Positions 15,812 through 23,774 of a DNA stretch of 46,833 bases are shown here, one piece after another. The notes under the pieces were generated by a model. It was not told where the DNA came from and ran no database searches. It saw only the letters and a program-made list of their open reading frames with translations. Source of the stretch: Clostridia bacterium (GTDB lineage Bacteria > Bacillota > Clostridia > CAKSNL01 > HGM11501); contig CAAFWO010000002.1 of NCBI GenBank assembly GCA_900766735.1, positions 1 to 46,833 on the forward strand, read 5' to 3'. The translations under genes and the position numbers were made by a program. The first letter of the stretch is position 1, and the number at the start of each line of letters is the position of its first letter.

Positions 15812-16312
15812 TTAAAAGAGTGAAAAGAGAAATTTCACCGCCTGGCTGCCGAGCGTCATAATTATCCCGGCGGTAACGACGCCGGCGCTGATCGGAATAA
15901 AGCTGTTTTTGAGCCTTAAATCAAGGAACGATGAAACGAGAGCTCCCGTCCAAGCACCCGTGCCTGGAAGCGGAAGCGCAACAAATATAAAAAGACCGAG
16001 TTTTTCGTATTTGATAATCTTTGCTTTATTTTTTTCAACCTTGCTTTCAAGCCGGTCGGCAATTTTTGAAAAGAATTTCGTTCTTTTTAAAATCTGAATT
16101 ATCTTTCTTGCAAAAATGACGATGAAGGGTACCGGAACAATGTTTCCGATGATCGAGAAAAGAAGCACAAGATATGGGTCAAGCCCCAGAGCCGTGCCGA
16201 CGGGGACCGCACCGCGAAGCTCCACGATCGGGAGCATTGAGATCAAAAACGTCATTAAATATTTCATCCCATCGTCGAAATGGGAGAGCTGTTCTATGAA
16301 AAATTCTGTCAA
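15812..16312 (-). CDS. putative small multidrug export protein (COG2426 type)
   Basis: This 166-residue protein has about four to five membrane segments with the motifs FLISMLPIVELRGAVPVG and LFIFVALPLPGTGAWTGAL, repeated re-entrant-like PELRGA/PLPGTGAW elements typical of the family of small multidrug export proteins (Pfam Sm_multidrug_ex). Activity has not been established for most members. I set the start at TTG 16312, preceded by AAAGGAG; a longer frame from 16351 would contain that ribosome binding site internally. Confidence 0.75.
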   Translation of the reverse strand: MTEFFIEQLSHFDDGMKYLMTFLISMLPIVELRGAVPVGTALGLDPYLVLLFSIIGNIVPVPFIVIFARKIIQILKRTKFFSKIADRLESKVEKNKAKIIKYEKLGLFIFVALPLPGTGAWTGALVSSFLDLRLKNSFIPISAGVVTAGIIMTLGSQAVKFLFSLF

Positions 16313-16413
16313 CCTTATCCTCTCCTTTATGCTATATATACTATGATACATTAATAAAATGCCGATGTCAATTAATTTTCTATTAAATATAGTAAAAAAA
16401 ACGCATTAGCGTC

Positions 16414-16442
16414 TTGCATTTTTCAAGAAAATAGTGTATTAT
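16414..16442 (+). promoter_or_regulatory. sigma-A promoter of yebC
   Basis: TTGCAT and TATTAT are separated by 17 bases and lie 33 bases before the start codon. Confidence 0.65.
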
Positions 16443-16475
16443 AGTATGGATAGTGCTAAGAAAGGAATGAAAAAA

Positions 16476-17201
16476 ATGTCAGGCCATTCAAAATGGAACA
16501 ATATTAAAAGAAAAAAAGAGAAGACGGACGGGGAGAGAGCGAAGGTTTTCACAAAGCTCGGCCGCGAAATTGCCGTAATCGTTAAGATGGGAGGACCTGA
16601 CCCGGCGTCAAATGCACGCCTTAAGGACATTATTGCGAAGGCAAAATCCAATAATATGCCCAACGATAATATCCAGCGCTGCATTAAGAAGGCGGCCGGC
16701 GACGGGGATGCGGATAATTTTGAGGATATCACATATGAGGGATACGGTCCTTCGGGCGTTGCCGTTATGGTTAAAACACTGACCGATAACAGAAACAGAA
16801 CAGCGGCGGATATGCGCCATTATTTCGATAAATACGGCGGAAACCTGGGAACGACGGGCTGTGTGTCCTTTATGTTTGAAAGAAAGGGCATTATCGTTGT
16901 TGACAAGGAGAATATTTCCGATGAAGACGAGTTCACGCTTGCGGCGCTTGAGGCAGGTGCGCTTGATATTTCAGACGAGGACGATTGTTTTGAGGTTATG
17001 ACCGAGCCCGAAAAGGTCTGGGAGGTGTCGGAGGCGCTTACAAACGCCGGAATCGAGGTTGCGGATTCCGAGGATACCTATGCGCCCGTTACCACGGTAA
17101 CGCTTACGGAAGAGGAGCAGATAAAGAACATGAACAAGCTCATCGAAATGCTTGAGGACGATGACGACGTTCAGGACGTTTACCATAACTGGGAAGAATA
17201 A
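16476..17201 (+). CDS. yebC: YebC/PmpR-family protein
   Basis: The 241-residue protein opens MSGHSKWNNIKRKKEKTDGE, the invariable YebC start, and contains KAKSNNMPNDNIQRCIKKA, YEGYGPSGVAVMVKTLTDNRNR, GGNLGTTGCVSFMF and an acidic C-terminus. Members are described as transcription regulators and, more recently, as ribosome-associated factors that ease translation of proline-rich stretches. The ATG at 16476 is preceded by AAAGGA at nine bases. It stands alone. Confidence 0.95.
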   Translation: MSGHSKWNNIKRKKEKTDGERAKVFTKLGREIAVIVKMGGPDPASNARLKDIIAKAKSNNMPNDNIQRCIKKAAGDGDADNFEDITYEGYGPSGVAVMVKTLTDNRNRTAADMRHYFDKYGGNLGTTGCVSFMFERKGIIVVDKENISDEDEFTLAALEAGALDISDEDDCFEVMTEPEKVWEVSEALTNAGIEVADSEDTYAPVTTVTLTEEEQIKNMNKLIEMLEDDDDVQDVYHNWEE

Positions 17202-17247
17202 TACAAAATTATTATAAATAACGGCCCGAATTCTGTCGTATTTTACA

Positions 17248-17277
17248 TTGACAAAAAATGTGCCGGTATGCTATAAT
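17248..17277 (+). promoter_or_regulatory. promoter of the pot leader and operon
   Basis: A perfect TTGACA and TATAAT lie 18 bases apart. Transcription would begin near 17284, giving a leader of about 300 bases before potA. Confidence 0.8.
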
Positions 17278-17283
17278 CTGATA

Positions 17284-17559
17284 AAAGATAAAAATTATGA
17301 CCGCTAAGAAATTAGCCAAGGCCACACGGACAGCCGGGTCAAACGCCGAAGCCCGAATTCATTCGGGATTATTGATTGAGTCAAAAGCTCAAATTTTATA
17401 AGTTGGTTACTTTATAACCAGAAACGATGAACATACATCGACTTGTGAAACGGTCAATAAGAGTGCGTTAACTCTCGGAAACCAATCCATTAAAGCCTTG
17501 TTATACTTTAAGTGTTTTGAAGGACAAGCGATGTATATGTGCATTGCTTGTCTTTTTTT
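17284..17559 (+). ncRNA. structured leader with intrinsic terminator upstream of potA (candidate riboswitch)
   Basis: The 5' leader shows a closing stem TTATGACCG (17295-17303) with CGGTCAATAA (17451-17460) enclosing about 150 bases. Inside are local hairpins: GCTAA-GAAA-TTAGC (17303-17316), CCCGAAT-TC-ATTCGGG (17352-17367), TTGAG/CTCAA (17376-17392), TGGTTA/TAACCA (17404-17420) and CGATG/CATCG (17425-17440). A CGGG at 17335-17338 could pair alternatively with the CCCG of the second hairpin. Downstream, GACAAGC/GCTTGTC with seven T residues (17523-17559) is an intrinsic terminator, and CTTGT at 17496-17500 could compete for its 5' arm. I cannot match it to a known riboswitch class from memory. 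Confidence 0.65.
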
Positions 17560-17584
17560 ACACTTAATTTAAGGGGGAACGGGC

Positions 17585-18700
17585 ATGAAAAAAATTATTG
17601 AACTAAAAAACATTACGAAGGTTTTCGATGGGGAGACGGTGCTTGACAACCTGAATCTGGACATTTATGACAGTCAGTTTATCACGCTTTTGGGGCCGTC
17701 CGGCTGCGGAAAGACGACGACGCTTCGCATCATCGGTGGATTTACGGAGCCCGATTCGGGCGAGGTGTGTTTTGAAGGCAAGAAAATCAACGATGTTCCG
17801 GCATATAAGCGCCATATAAACACCGTTTTTCAGAAATATGCGCTTTTTCCGCATCTTAATGTGTATGAAAACATCGCTTTCGCATTGAGAGTTGCAAAAG
17901 TGCCCAATAAAGAGATCTCAAAAAAGGTCAGGGAAATGCTTGAGCTTGTGGCGTTAAAGGGCTTTGAGAAAAAGAACGTCACGCTTCTTTCGGGCGGTCA
18001 GCAGCAGAGAGTCGCGATCGCGCGCGCACTTATCAGCAAGCCGAAGGTCCTGCTTCTTGATGAGCCTCTGGGCGCGCTTGATTTAAAGCTTCGCAAGGAC
18101 ATGCAGTCCGAGCTTAAAAAGATTCAGAAACAGACGGGGATCACCTTCATATATGTCACTCACGATCAGGAGGAGGCATTAAGCATGTCGGACGTTGTGG
18201 TCGTTATGAGTGAAGGAAGGATTCAGCAGATCGGGTCGCCGACAGATATTTATAACGAGCCTGAAAACGCTTTTGTTGCGGACTTTATCGGTGAGAGCAA
18301 CATCGTTGACGGCGTGATGAACGAGGACTTTAATGTCACGTTTTCATCGAACACCTTCACCTGCGTGGACAAGGGCTTTTCAAGGGGCGAGGCGGTGGAT
18401 GTTGTCGTTCGCCCCGAAGACGTGGACGTTGTGAAAAAAGAGGACGGAATGCTAAAGGGAACTGTTACAAGCGTGACCTTTAAGGGCGTTCACTATGAGA
18501 TAATCGTCGACATCGGAGGATTTAAGTGGATGATACAGACGACGGATTTCGTCGGCGAAGGCGAAGAGATCGGCCTTTACATCGAGCCGGACGCGATCCA
18601 CATTATGAAAAAATCCGAATATTCGGGCAAATTCGGCGACTATTCAAGCTTCAGCGACGAGATGGACACCATTTCGGACGCGGACTTTGTTGAAGAATAG
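17585..18700 (+). CDS. potA: PotA, ATPase of a spermidine/putrescine ABC importer
   Basis: The 371-residue protein has Walker A GPSGCGKTTT at about residues 37-45, Q-loop NTVFQKYALFPHLNVYEN, signature LSGGQQQR near 136, Walker B VLLLDEPLGALD and the H-loop YVTHDQEEAL. A C-terminal TOBE-like regulatory domain (about 240-345, VVRPEDVDVV) is followed by an acidic Ser-rich tail. It energises polyamine uptake with PotBCD. AGGGGGAAC precedes the ATG. The gene is controlled by the long leader described above. Confidence 0.93.
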   Translation: MKKIIELKNITKVFDGETVLDNLNLDIYDSQFITLLGPSGCGKTTTLRIIGGFTEPDSGEVCFEGKKINDVPAYKRHINTVFQKYALFPHLNVYENIAFALRVAKVPNKEISKKVREMLELVALKGFEKKNVTLLSGGQQQRVAIARALISKPKVLLLDEPLGALDLKLRKDMQSELKKIQKQTGITFIYVTHDQEEALSMSDVVVVMSEGRIQQIGSPTDIYNEPENAFVADFIGESNIVDGVMNEDFNVTFSSNTFTCVDKGFSRGEAVDVVVRPEDVDVVKKEDGMLKGTVTSVTFKGVHYEIIVDIGGFKWMIQTTDFVGEGEEIGLYIEPDAIHIMKKSEYSGKFGDYSSFSDEMDTISDADFVEE

Positions 18701-18711
18701 GGGGCAGGATA

Positions 18712-19533
18712 ATGAAAAAACATTCGTCACTCGGCCGCCTCGCGGCATATCCGCACATTGTGTGGATGGTGCTCTTCATCGTGTTTCCTCTCCTTTTTGT
18801 GATATATTTTGCATTCACAAATGCGGACGGAGCGTTTACGATGGATAACATCTATGCGCTTGCCGAACATACGGAGACCTTTGCGCTCTCTGTCAGCCTT
18901 TCCGTTATTGCAACGTTTTTCTGCTTCATTTTCGGCTATCCGCTTGCATATATCATGGCAAAATCCGGACCGAATACTAAAAAGGTGCTGATGATACTTT
19001 TGATGCTCCCGATGTGGACAAACCTTTTGATCCGTACCTATTCTATGATGGCAATAATGGACGACGGAGGGATATTAAACGGCGTGCTGACAAGCCTTGG
19101 CCTCGCTAAGGTACACTTAATAGGCACAAAGGGCGCTGTCATTTTCGGTATGGCATATGACTTTTTCCCTTATATGGTGCTTCCGATATACACCGTTATC
19201 TCAAAGCTTGATAAAAACCTTTTGGAGGCGGCGGGGGATTTGGGATGCAGTCATATGAAAACGATAACGAAAGTGGTGCTTCCGCTTTCAAAGTCCGGCA
19301 TCATATCCGGCATAACGATGGTTTTCGTGCCGTCAATCAGCACATTCTACATTTCGCAAAAGCTTGGCGGCGGAACATTTGACCTTCTGGGTGACACTAT
19401 CGAGCGCCAGTTCCAGAACATCGCGACATATAACATCGGTGCGGCAATATCGCTCGTCATGATGGTTCTTGTGCTTTTGTCGCTCTTTATCATGAATAAG
19501 TTCTCCGGCGAGGAAGGAGGCGTGCGCCTGTGA
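18712..19533 (+). CDS. potB: PotB, permease of the polyamine ABC importer
   Basis: This 273-residue protein has six membrane segments and the permease EAA-type coupling loop LLEAAGDLGCSHMKTITKVVLPLSKSG. It starts 11 bases after potA with GGGGGCAGGATA upstream and ends in a GTGA overlap with potC. With PotC it forms the membrane channel that docks on PotA. Confidence 0.92.
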   Translation: MKKHSSLGRLAAYPHIVWMVLFIVFPLLFVIYFAFTNADGAFTMDNIYALAEHTETFALSVSLSVIATFFCFIFGYPLAYIMAKSGPNTKKVLMILLMLPMWTNLLIRTYSMMAIMDDGGILNGVLTSLGLAKVHLIGTKGAVIFGMAYDFFPYMVLPIYTVISKLDKNLLEAAGDLGCSHMKTITKVVLPLSKSGIISGITMVFVPSISTFYISQKLGGGTFDLLGDTIERQFQNIATYNIGAAISLVMMVLVLLSLFIMNKFSGEEGGVRL

Positions 19534-20336
19534 AAAAATCGGAAAAACTCTATCTTTTCTTAATATTCTTAATTCTCTACACGCCGATTTTGATTCTGGT
19601 GCTGTTCTCTTTTAACAGCTCCGGAAACACCGGCTCGTTCACCGGCTTTTCGCTTTACTGGTATAAGGAGCTCTTTAAGAGCCCGGCGACCTTTACGGCG
19701 CTTAAAAACACACTCATACTTGCGCTTTCAGCGGCGGCAGCTTCCACACTCATAGGCACTGCGGCGGCTGTCGGCATCGGCAAGATGAGAAGCAAGATAG
19801 CCAAGGGTGCGGTTCTTTCACTCACCAATGTGCCGATGATGAGCCCCGACATCGTGACGGGTATCTCGATGATGCTTTTGTTTGTTTTTGTCGGAGGCAA
19901 TATATTGATGACGGACGAAACACTCGGATTCTGGACGATTCTGATCGCACATATTACCTTCTGCCTGCCTTACGTTATTCTTTCTGTAAGGCCCAGGGTA
20001 CTGTCGCTAAACAAGAGCCTTTCCGAGGCGGCGATGGATCTGGGCTGCACGCCCGTTCAGTCGTTTTTCAAGGTGGAGCTTCCCGGGATCATGCCCGGCA
20101 TCGTTTCGGGATTCGTTATGGCGTTCACGCTGTCTCTCGACGATTTCGTGATCAGCTATTTCACCACGGGAACGGATTTTCAGACTCTGCCGCTTTTGAT
20201 TTATTCAATGACTAAAAAAGAGGTAACACCCGATATTTATGCTCTTTCGTCGCTCATGATCGGCGCGGTACTGATTCTTTTGATTCTCTCAAACCGTTCG
20301 GGTCAGAAGATTGAAGGAAAGGGGACACTTGAGTGA
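19530..20336 (+). CDS. potC: PotC, permease of the polyamine ABC importer
   Basis: The 268-residue protein begins at GTG 19530, preceded by GGAAGGAGG and overlapping the potB stop. It has six membrane segments and the coupling loop LSEAAMDLGCTPVQSFFKVELPGIMPG. The TFSLDDFVISYFTTG-like segment (TLSLDDFVISYFTTG) is typical of PotC. Its stop overlaps the potD start. Confidence 0.93.
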   Translation: MKKSEKLYLFLIFLILYTPILILVLFSFNSSGNTGSFTGFSLYWYKELFKSPATFTALKNTLILALSAAAASTLIGTAAAVGIGKMRSKIAKGAVLSLTNVPMMSPDIVTGISMMLLFVFVGGNILMTDETLGFWTILIAHITFCLPYVILSVRPRVLSLNKSLSEAAMDLGCTPVQSFFKVELPGIMPGIVSGFVMAFTLSLDDFVISYFTTGTDFQTLPLLIYSMTKKEVTPDIYALSSLMIGAVLILLILSNRSGQKIEGKGTLE

Positions 20337-21535
20337 TGAGAAAAATATTTCCGGTCCTTTTTGCGGCCATGCTGATTCTTTTAACACTGTCCGGCTGCGG
20401 AGGCGAGAAGGCCGAGGTCTTAAACGTCTATAACTGGGGTGAATATATTTCAGACGGAGCGGAGGACACGCTGGACGTAAATAAAGAATTTGAGAACTAC
20501 TATTTTGAAAAATACGGCAAGCGCTTAAAGGTCAACTACACGACATACGCAAGCAACGAGGATATGTATAACAAGTTAAGAAGCGGCGGCGTAAGCTATG
20601 ACGTTGTTGTCCCTTCGGACTATATGATCGCAAGAATGATCGACGAAAACCTTTTGTTAAAGCTTGATTTTTCGAACATTCCGAATTTTGAATACATTGA
20701 TCCGCAGTATAAAAACGCATATTACGATGAAAAGAGCGAATACAGCGTGCCCTATCAGTGCGGCTACGTCGGCATCATTTATAATACGACGCTTGTGGAC
20801 AAGCCCTATACCGACTGGGACGCGCTTTGGGATGAGGACTTAAAGGGGCAGATATTGCAGTTTAACAACCCGAGAGACGCGTTCGGAACGGCGATGTACT
20901 GGAAGGGAATCGACGTTAACACGACCGACGAGGGAGAGTGGCGCGAGGCGAAGGACCTTTTAGCAAAGCAGAAGCCGCTTGTTCAGAGTTATGTAATGGA
21001 CGAGGTGTTCAACAAAATGAAGAACGGCTCTGCGGCGGTTGCGCCTTACTACGCGGGCGACTTTTTCACGATGTATGAAGACAATGAGGATCTTGACTTT
21101 TACTATCCCGAAAGCGGAACGAACATATTTGTGGACGCGATGTGCATTCCCTCGTGCACCAAGAACAAGGAGATTGCCGAGGAATATATAAACTTCATGC
21201 TTTCTGAAGAAATTGCGGTCGCAAATGCGGAATACACCTGTTATGCGTCACCCAATCTTTTGGTCAGCGAAAATGAGGACTATATCGCGGATATGACGGA
21301 GCTTCACCCCGAGGCGATCGGAATATTATATCCGGTCGGTGGGATCAAATCAAGCTATTTTGAGACGCTGGACTCATCCACGCAGAACCTCGAAAATAAC
21401 CTCTGGGAGGAGCTTAAGATCGACAATGCGGTTGAGCCATGGGTGTACATTTTCGCAGGCTCTGTCGTGCTCGGAGTGCTTATCTTGCTCGGAGCGGGAT
21501 ACATTAAGAAAAAGATTAACGCAAGGTATATGTAA
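20336..21535 (+). CDS. potD: PotD-like substrate-binding lipoprotein with extra C-terminal membrane helix
   Basis: The 399-residue protein has a lipoprotein signal peptide (lipobox LSGC, lipidated Cys near residue 21). A polyamine-binding periplasmic-type fold follows: LNVYNWGEYISDG, YDVVVPSDYMIARMI, DWDALWDEDLKGQI and GGIKSSYFETLDSS. It captures polyamines outside the membrane. Unusually, after the binding domain it ends with a hydrophobic helix (WVYIFAGSVVLGVLILLGAG) and a basic tail YIKKKINARYM, so it could be anchored at both ends. The ATG overlaps the potC stop. Confidence 0.9.
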   Translation: MRKIFPVLFAAMLILLTLSGCGGEKAEVLNVYNWGEYISDGAEDTLDVNKEFENYYFEKYGKRLKVNYTTYASNEDMYNKLRSGGVSYDVVVPSDYMIARMIDENLLLKLDFSNIPNFEYIDPQYKNAYYDEKSEYSVPYQCGYVGIIYNTTLVDKPYTDWDALWDEDLKGQILQFNNPRDAFGTAMYWKGIDVNTTDEGEWREAKDLLAKQKPLVQSYVMDEVFNKMKNGSAAVAPYYAGDFFTMYEDNEDLDFYYPESGTNIFVDAMCIPSCTKNKEIAEEYINFMLSEEIAVANAEYTCYASPNLLVSENEDYIADMTELHPEAIGILYPVGGIKSSYFETLDSSTQNLENNLWEELKIDNAVEPWVYIFAGSVVLGVLILLGAGYIKKKINARYM

Positions 21536-21552
21536 AAAAGGAAGTGCGCACA

Positions 21553-21580
21553 TTTGGCTCCCTCTTTAGAGGGAGCCAAA
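21553..21580. other. perfect hairpin after potD
   Basis: TTTGGCTCCCTCT and AGAGGGAGCCAAA form a 13-bp inverted repeat with almost no spacer. It lacks a T-run on the plus strand, so it may be an RNA-stability hairpin for the pot mRNA rather than a terminator. Confidence 0.55.
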
Positions 21581-21610
21581 AATAAATTGTCTGCACGCTG
21601 TTTTATGCGA

Positions 21611-21649
21611 AAAAGAAGACGGTGTAATTAATTTACACCGTCTTCTTTT
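21611..21649. terminator. bidirectional terminator between potD and the DUF5050-like gene
   Basis: AAAAGAAGACGGTGTAA and TTACACCGTCTTCTTTT form a 17-bp stem with a five-base loop and T-rich ends on both strands. Confidence 0.85.
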
Positions 21650-21658
21650 GATTTTCGC

Positions 21659-23047
21659 TTAAGCAGCGGGTTCAGCGTCAGTATCTGTATCAGTATCTGT
21701 ATCAGTATCAGACTCTGAGTCAGCCTCTGCGGCCGGTTCGTCCGCCGTCTCATCCGCAGCGGAATCGTCGTAATATTCCTCTTCGTCCGAGTCAAGGCCG
21801 ATTTCCATAAGCTCATTTCCGTCCAGGTCGCAAACAGAAATGTATTGCTTGTAGTCATCTGAGAATTCCATCGAGATGAATCTGTTTCCGGAAAGGATCA
21901 TATATCCGTAGCCGGGATCGGTTATCTTCGTGACGTTCGATCCGTCGAGGTTCATGCGATAAACGCTGAAATCGGATGTGCTGTAGTAATATAAGAATTT
22001 ACCGTAGATGTTGATGGTCGCCGCGGTAACACCGTTATTTACAACGCCCTGCTCGCCTGTCTTTAAGTCATAGGTGCAGAGAGTGTAGTTTCCGGTCTGC
22101 GCGTCAATATAGTAAAGCGTGTTGCCGCTCATCGCCATGCAGGTTACAACAGACGAAGCGACAGGCTCTGCGCCGAGCTCATCGGAGGCTCTCTTTGCGC
22201 CATCCTCAAGCGGGGTCTCCTTTGCGATCTTTATTGAATCGGCAAGCTTAACGCGAACGAGAGAGGTCGTCTCAACATCGCAGTAGTAAAGGTCTTTACC
22301 GTCAACAAGATAGGAGATCATGAGCGCATCACAAACTGTTTCAGGCTCGCCGCCGGAAAGGCTCACACGGTAAAGCCTGCTCGAATAGCCGGAATGGAAC
22401 TCGGGAACGGACTTTAAGTAGTAAAGATAGCCGTCCGTAAGCTGGGGAGAGGTGACGGATTCAGACAAGATCACTTTGTCGTTCTTGCCGTCCACGAATT
22501 TCTTGTATTCGTAAACATAGGATTGTCCGTCATCGGCAGGCTTGTAACCCATATAATATATGTCGCCTCTGTAGTTTGAAATGTAAACGGCATAGTCGTC
22601 GGTCACGGCTTCGCCTTCGCCGGTCTTCAAGCTGGTTTTGTGCATCTTAAGATCGGAAAAGTCAACATGATAAAGGTAATCGCCTTTTACAGCGGCAAAG
22701 CCCTGTGATAAGAGATTGCCCGTGCCCTCGGATGACGAGCCCCTGCCGAGGAACAAAAATGCCGCGGCGGCAATGAGCACGATTATGAGTGCGCCGATAC
22801 CGATGAAAAGCCCGGTTTTTTTCTTCTTGGGAGCCTCCTCCGGCTCAGGGAAATCGTTCACTTCTGCGAAAAGTTCCTCAGCCTCGGGAGAAAGAGGAGC
22901 GTTTTCCTCGGAAGCGGTTTCTGTAACCTCTTCCGTAACCGTTTCTGTTACCTCGTCCGAAATTTCTTCGGGAGCGGTGTTTTCCGTAGTGTTTTCCTCG
23001 GGGAGCTTCTCCTCACCCTCGGGATTTAAGTTTTTGTTTTCGTCCAT
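21659..23047 (-). CDS. DUF5050-like membrane-anchored propeller protein with Asp-Thr tail
   Basis: The 462-residue protein has a Glu/Thr-rich acidic N-terminus (about 75 residues) and a basic patch PKKKKTG. One membrane helix follows (about 80-100, LFIGIGALIIVLIAAAAFLF). The outer domain of about 300 residues has repeated Tyr-rich strands (GDYLYHVDFSD, DGYLYYLKSV, GKDLYYCDVET, GNTLYYIDAQTG, GKFLYYYSTSD), consistent with the beta-propeller of DUF5050. The C-terminus is an acidic, repetitive tail (SESDTDTDTDTDTDAEPAA) encoded by alternating GATACT/GATACA hexamers. Possibly a surface or sensor protein; no enzyme motif is visible. Confidence 0.75.
   Translation of the reverse strand: MDENKNLNPEGEEKLPEENTTENTAPEEISDEVTETVTEEVTETASEENAPLSPEAEELFAEVNDFPEPEEAPKKKKTGLFIGIGALIIVLIAAAAFLFLGRGSSSEGTGNLLSQGFAAVKGDYLYHVDFSDLKMHKTSLKTGEGEAVTDDYAVYISNYRGDIYYMGYKPADDGQSYVYEYKKFVDGKNDKVILSESVTSPQLTDGYLYYLKSVPEFHSGYSSRLYRVSLSGGEPETVCDALMISYLVDGKDLYYCDVETTSLVRVKLADSIKIAKETPLEDGAKRASDELGAEPVASSVVTCMAMSGNTLYYIDAQTGNYTLCTYDLKTGEQGVVNNGVTAATINIYGKFLYYYSTSDFSVYRMNLDGSNVTKITDPGYGYMILSGNRFISMEFSDDYKQYISVCDLDGNELMEIGLDSDEEEYYDDSAADETADEPAAEADSESDTDTDTDTDTDAEPAA
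21673..21711. repeat. hexamer tandem repeat encoding Asp-Thr
   Basis: On the plus strand GTATCT/GTATCA-type hexamers repeat about six times, encoding DTDTDTDTDTD at the protein C-terminus. Such tracts change length easily by slippage in steps of two residues without frameshift. Confidence 0.7.
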
Positions 23048-23065
23048 AATTACCTCCGAATCAAA

Positions 23066-23626
23066 TTACTTTGCAAAGCCGGTCAGGTTGCCGCCTAAAT
23101 ACATGAGCACGATAGTGCCGATGACAAGTGCGAGAGCAACGATTGACGCAACTGTGAAGAACGCAATGCGTACGCCTTTTTTGTTCCACTTTTTGTTTAT
23201 TGCAAGAAGATAATAAACAAGGCAGAAAATGAAGTAAAGAGCAATCGCATAATAGCTTACGGCAACGCCGGAAAGCCAGCCGTGGCCCTTAAACGAACCA
23301 AAGCGGTAAAACACGGACCAGATCGCTGCATTTGCAAGGCCTGCACCGCACCATTTGAAAAGCGACTTGTCCTTCTTGACATAGCCCAAAACCGCGAACA
23401 CCAAAACGGCCGCAACGCCGAGCCACATAAGAACATCGCAAAGCACCATCATTCCGCCGGTGAGTGTGCCGCTCTTTAAGTAGTTGTTGAAAACCGCAAA
23501 GAGAACTGCAAGAACCAAAACGATGCTTGTCTGCAGAACGATGTAGTTTTCAAGCCTCTCACGAAGCGCGGCAGTTTCCGCTTTTTTCGCCGTGTTTCTT
23601 TCGGCATGGATTTGTTTTTTTGACAT
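23066..23626 (-). CDS. five-pass membrane protein of unknown function
   Basis: The 186-residue protein begins MSKKQIHAERNTAKKAETAA, a basic cytoplasmic start. Five hydrophobic helices follow (VLQTSIVLVLAVLFAVF, VLCDVLMWLGVAAVLVFAVLG, AGLANAAIWSVFYRFG, YAIALYFIFCLVYYLLAI, FFTVASIVALALVIGTIVLM). GAAGGGATG precedes the start; ATGs further upstream have poorer spacing. I do not recognise the family. It is 18 bases upstream of the DUF5050-like gene on the same strand, so the two are likely one operon and may work together at the membrane. Confidence 0.7.
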   Translation of the reverse strand: MSKKQIHAERNTAKKAETAALRERLENYIVLQTSIVLVLAVLFAVFNNYLKSGTLTGGMMVLCDVLMWLGVAAVLVFAVLGYVKKDKSLFKWCGAGLANAAIWSVFYRFGSFKGHGWLSGVAVSYYAIALYFIFCLVYYLLAINKKWNKKGVRIAFFTVASIVALALVIGTIVLMYLGGNLTGFAK

Positions 23627-23731
23627 GTTTGATTTCATCCCTTCTTTAAAATTATAAACTATTATATCCATAATATATGTATTTTACTAAAAAGTCAATA
23701 TTTTTTTAAAAAAATTCACAAGTATATGAAC

Positions 23732-23766
23732 AAAAAAGCGCTCCGTCAAAGGGCGGAGCGCTTTTT
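23732..23766. terminator. terminator of the SLH protein gene
   Basis: AAAAAGCGCTCCG and CGGAGCGCTTTTT form a 13-bp stem with an eight-base loop and T-runs on both strands, directly after the SLH gene stop (minus strand). Confidence 0.85.
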
Positions 23767-23774
23767 GAATCTGA

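Noticed and set aside
17284..17460. Guanidine/ykkC-type or T-box leader
   Set aside because: It has an ACACGG and CCGGG-like stretch reminiscent of ykkC, but lacks the GGTCCGAGAG core; no TGGNACCGCG T-box is present.
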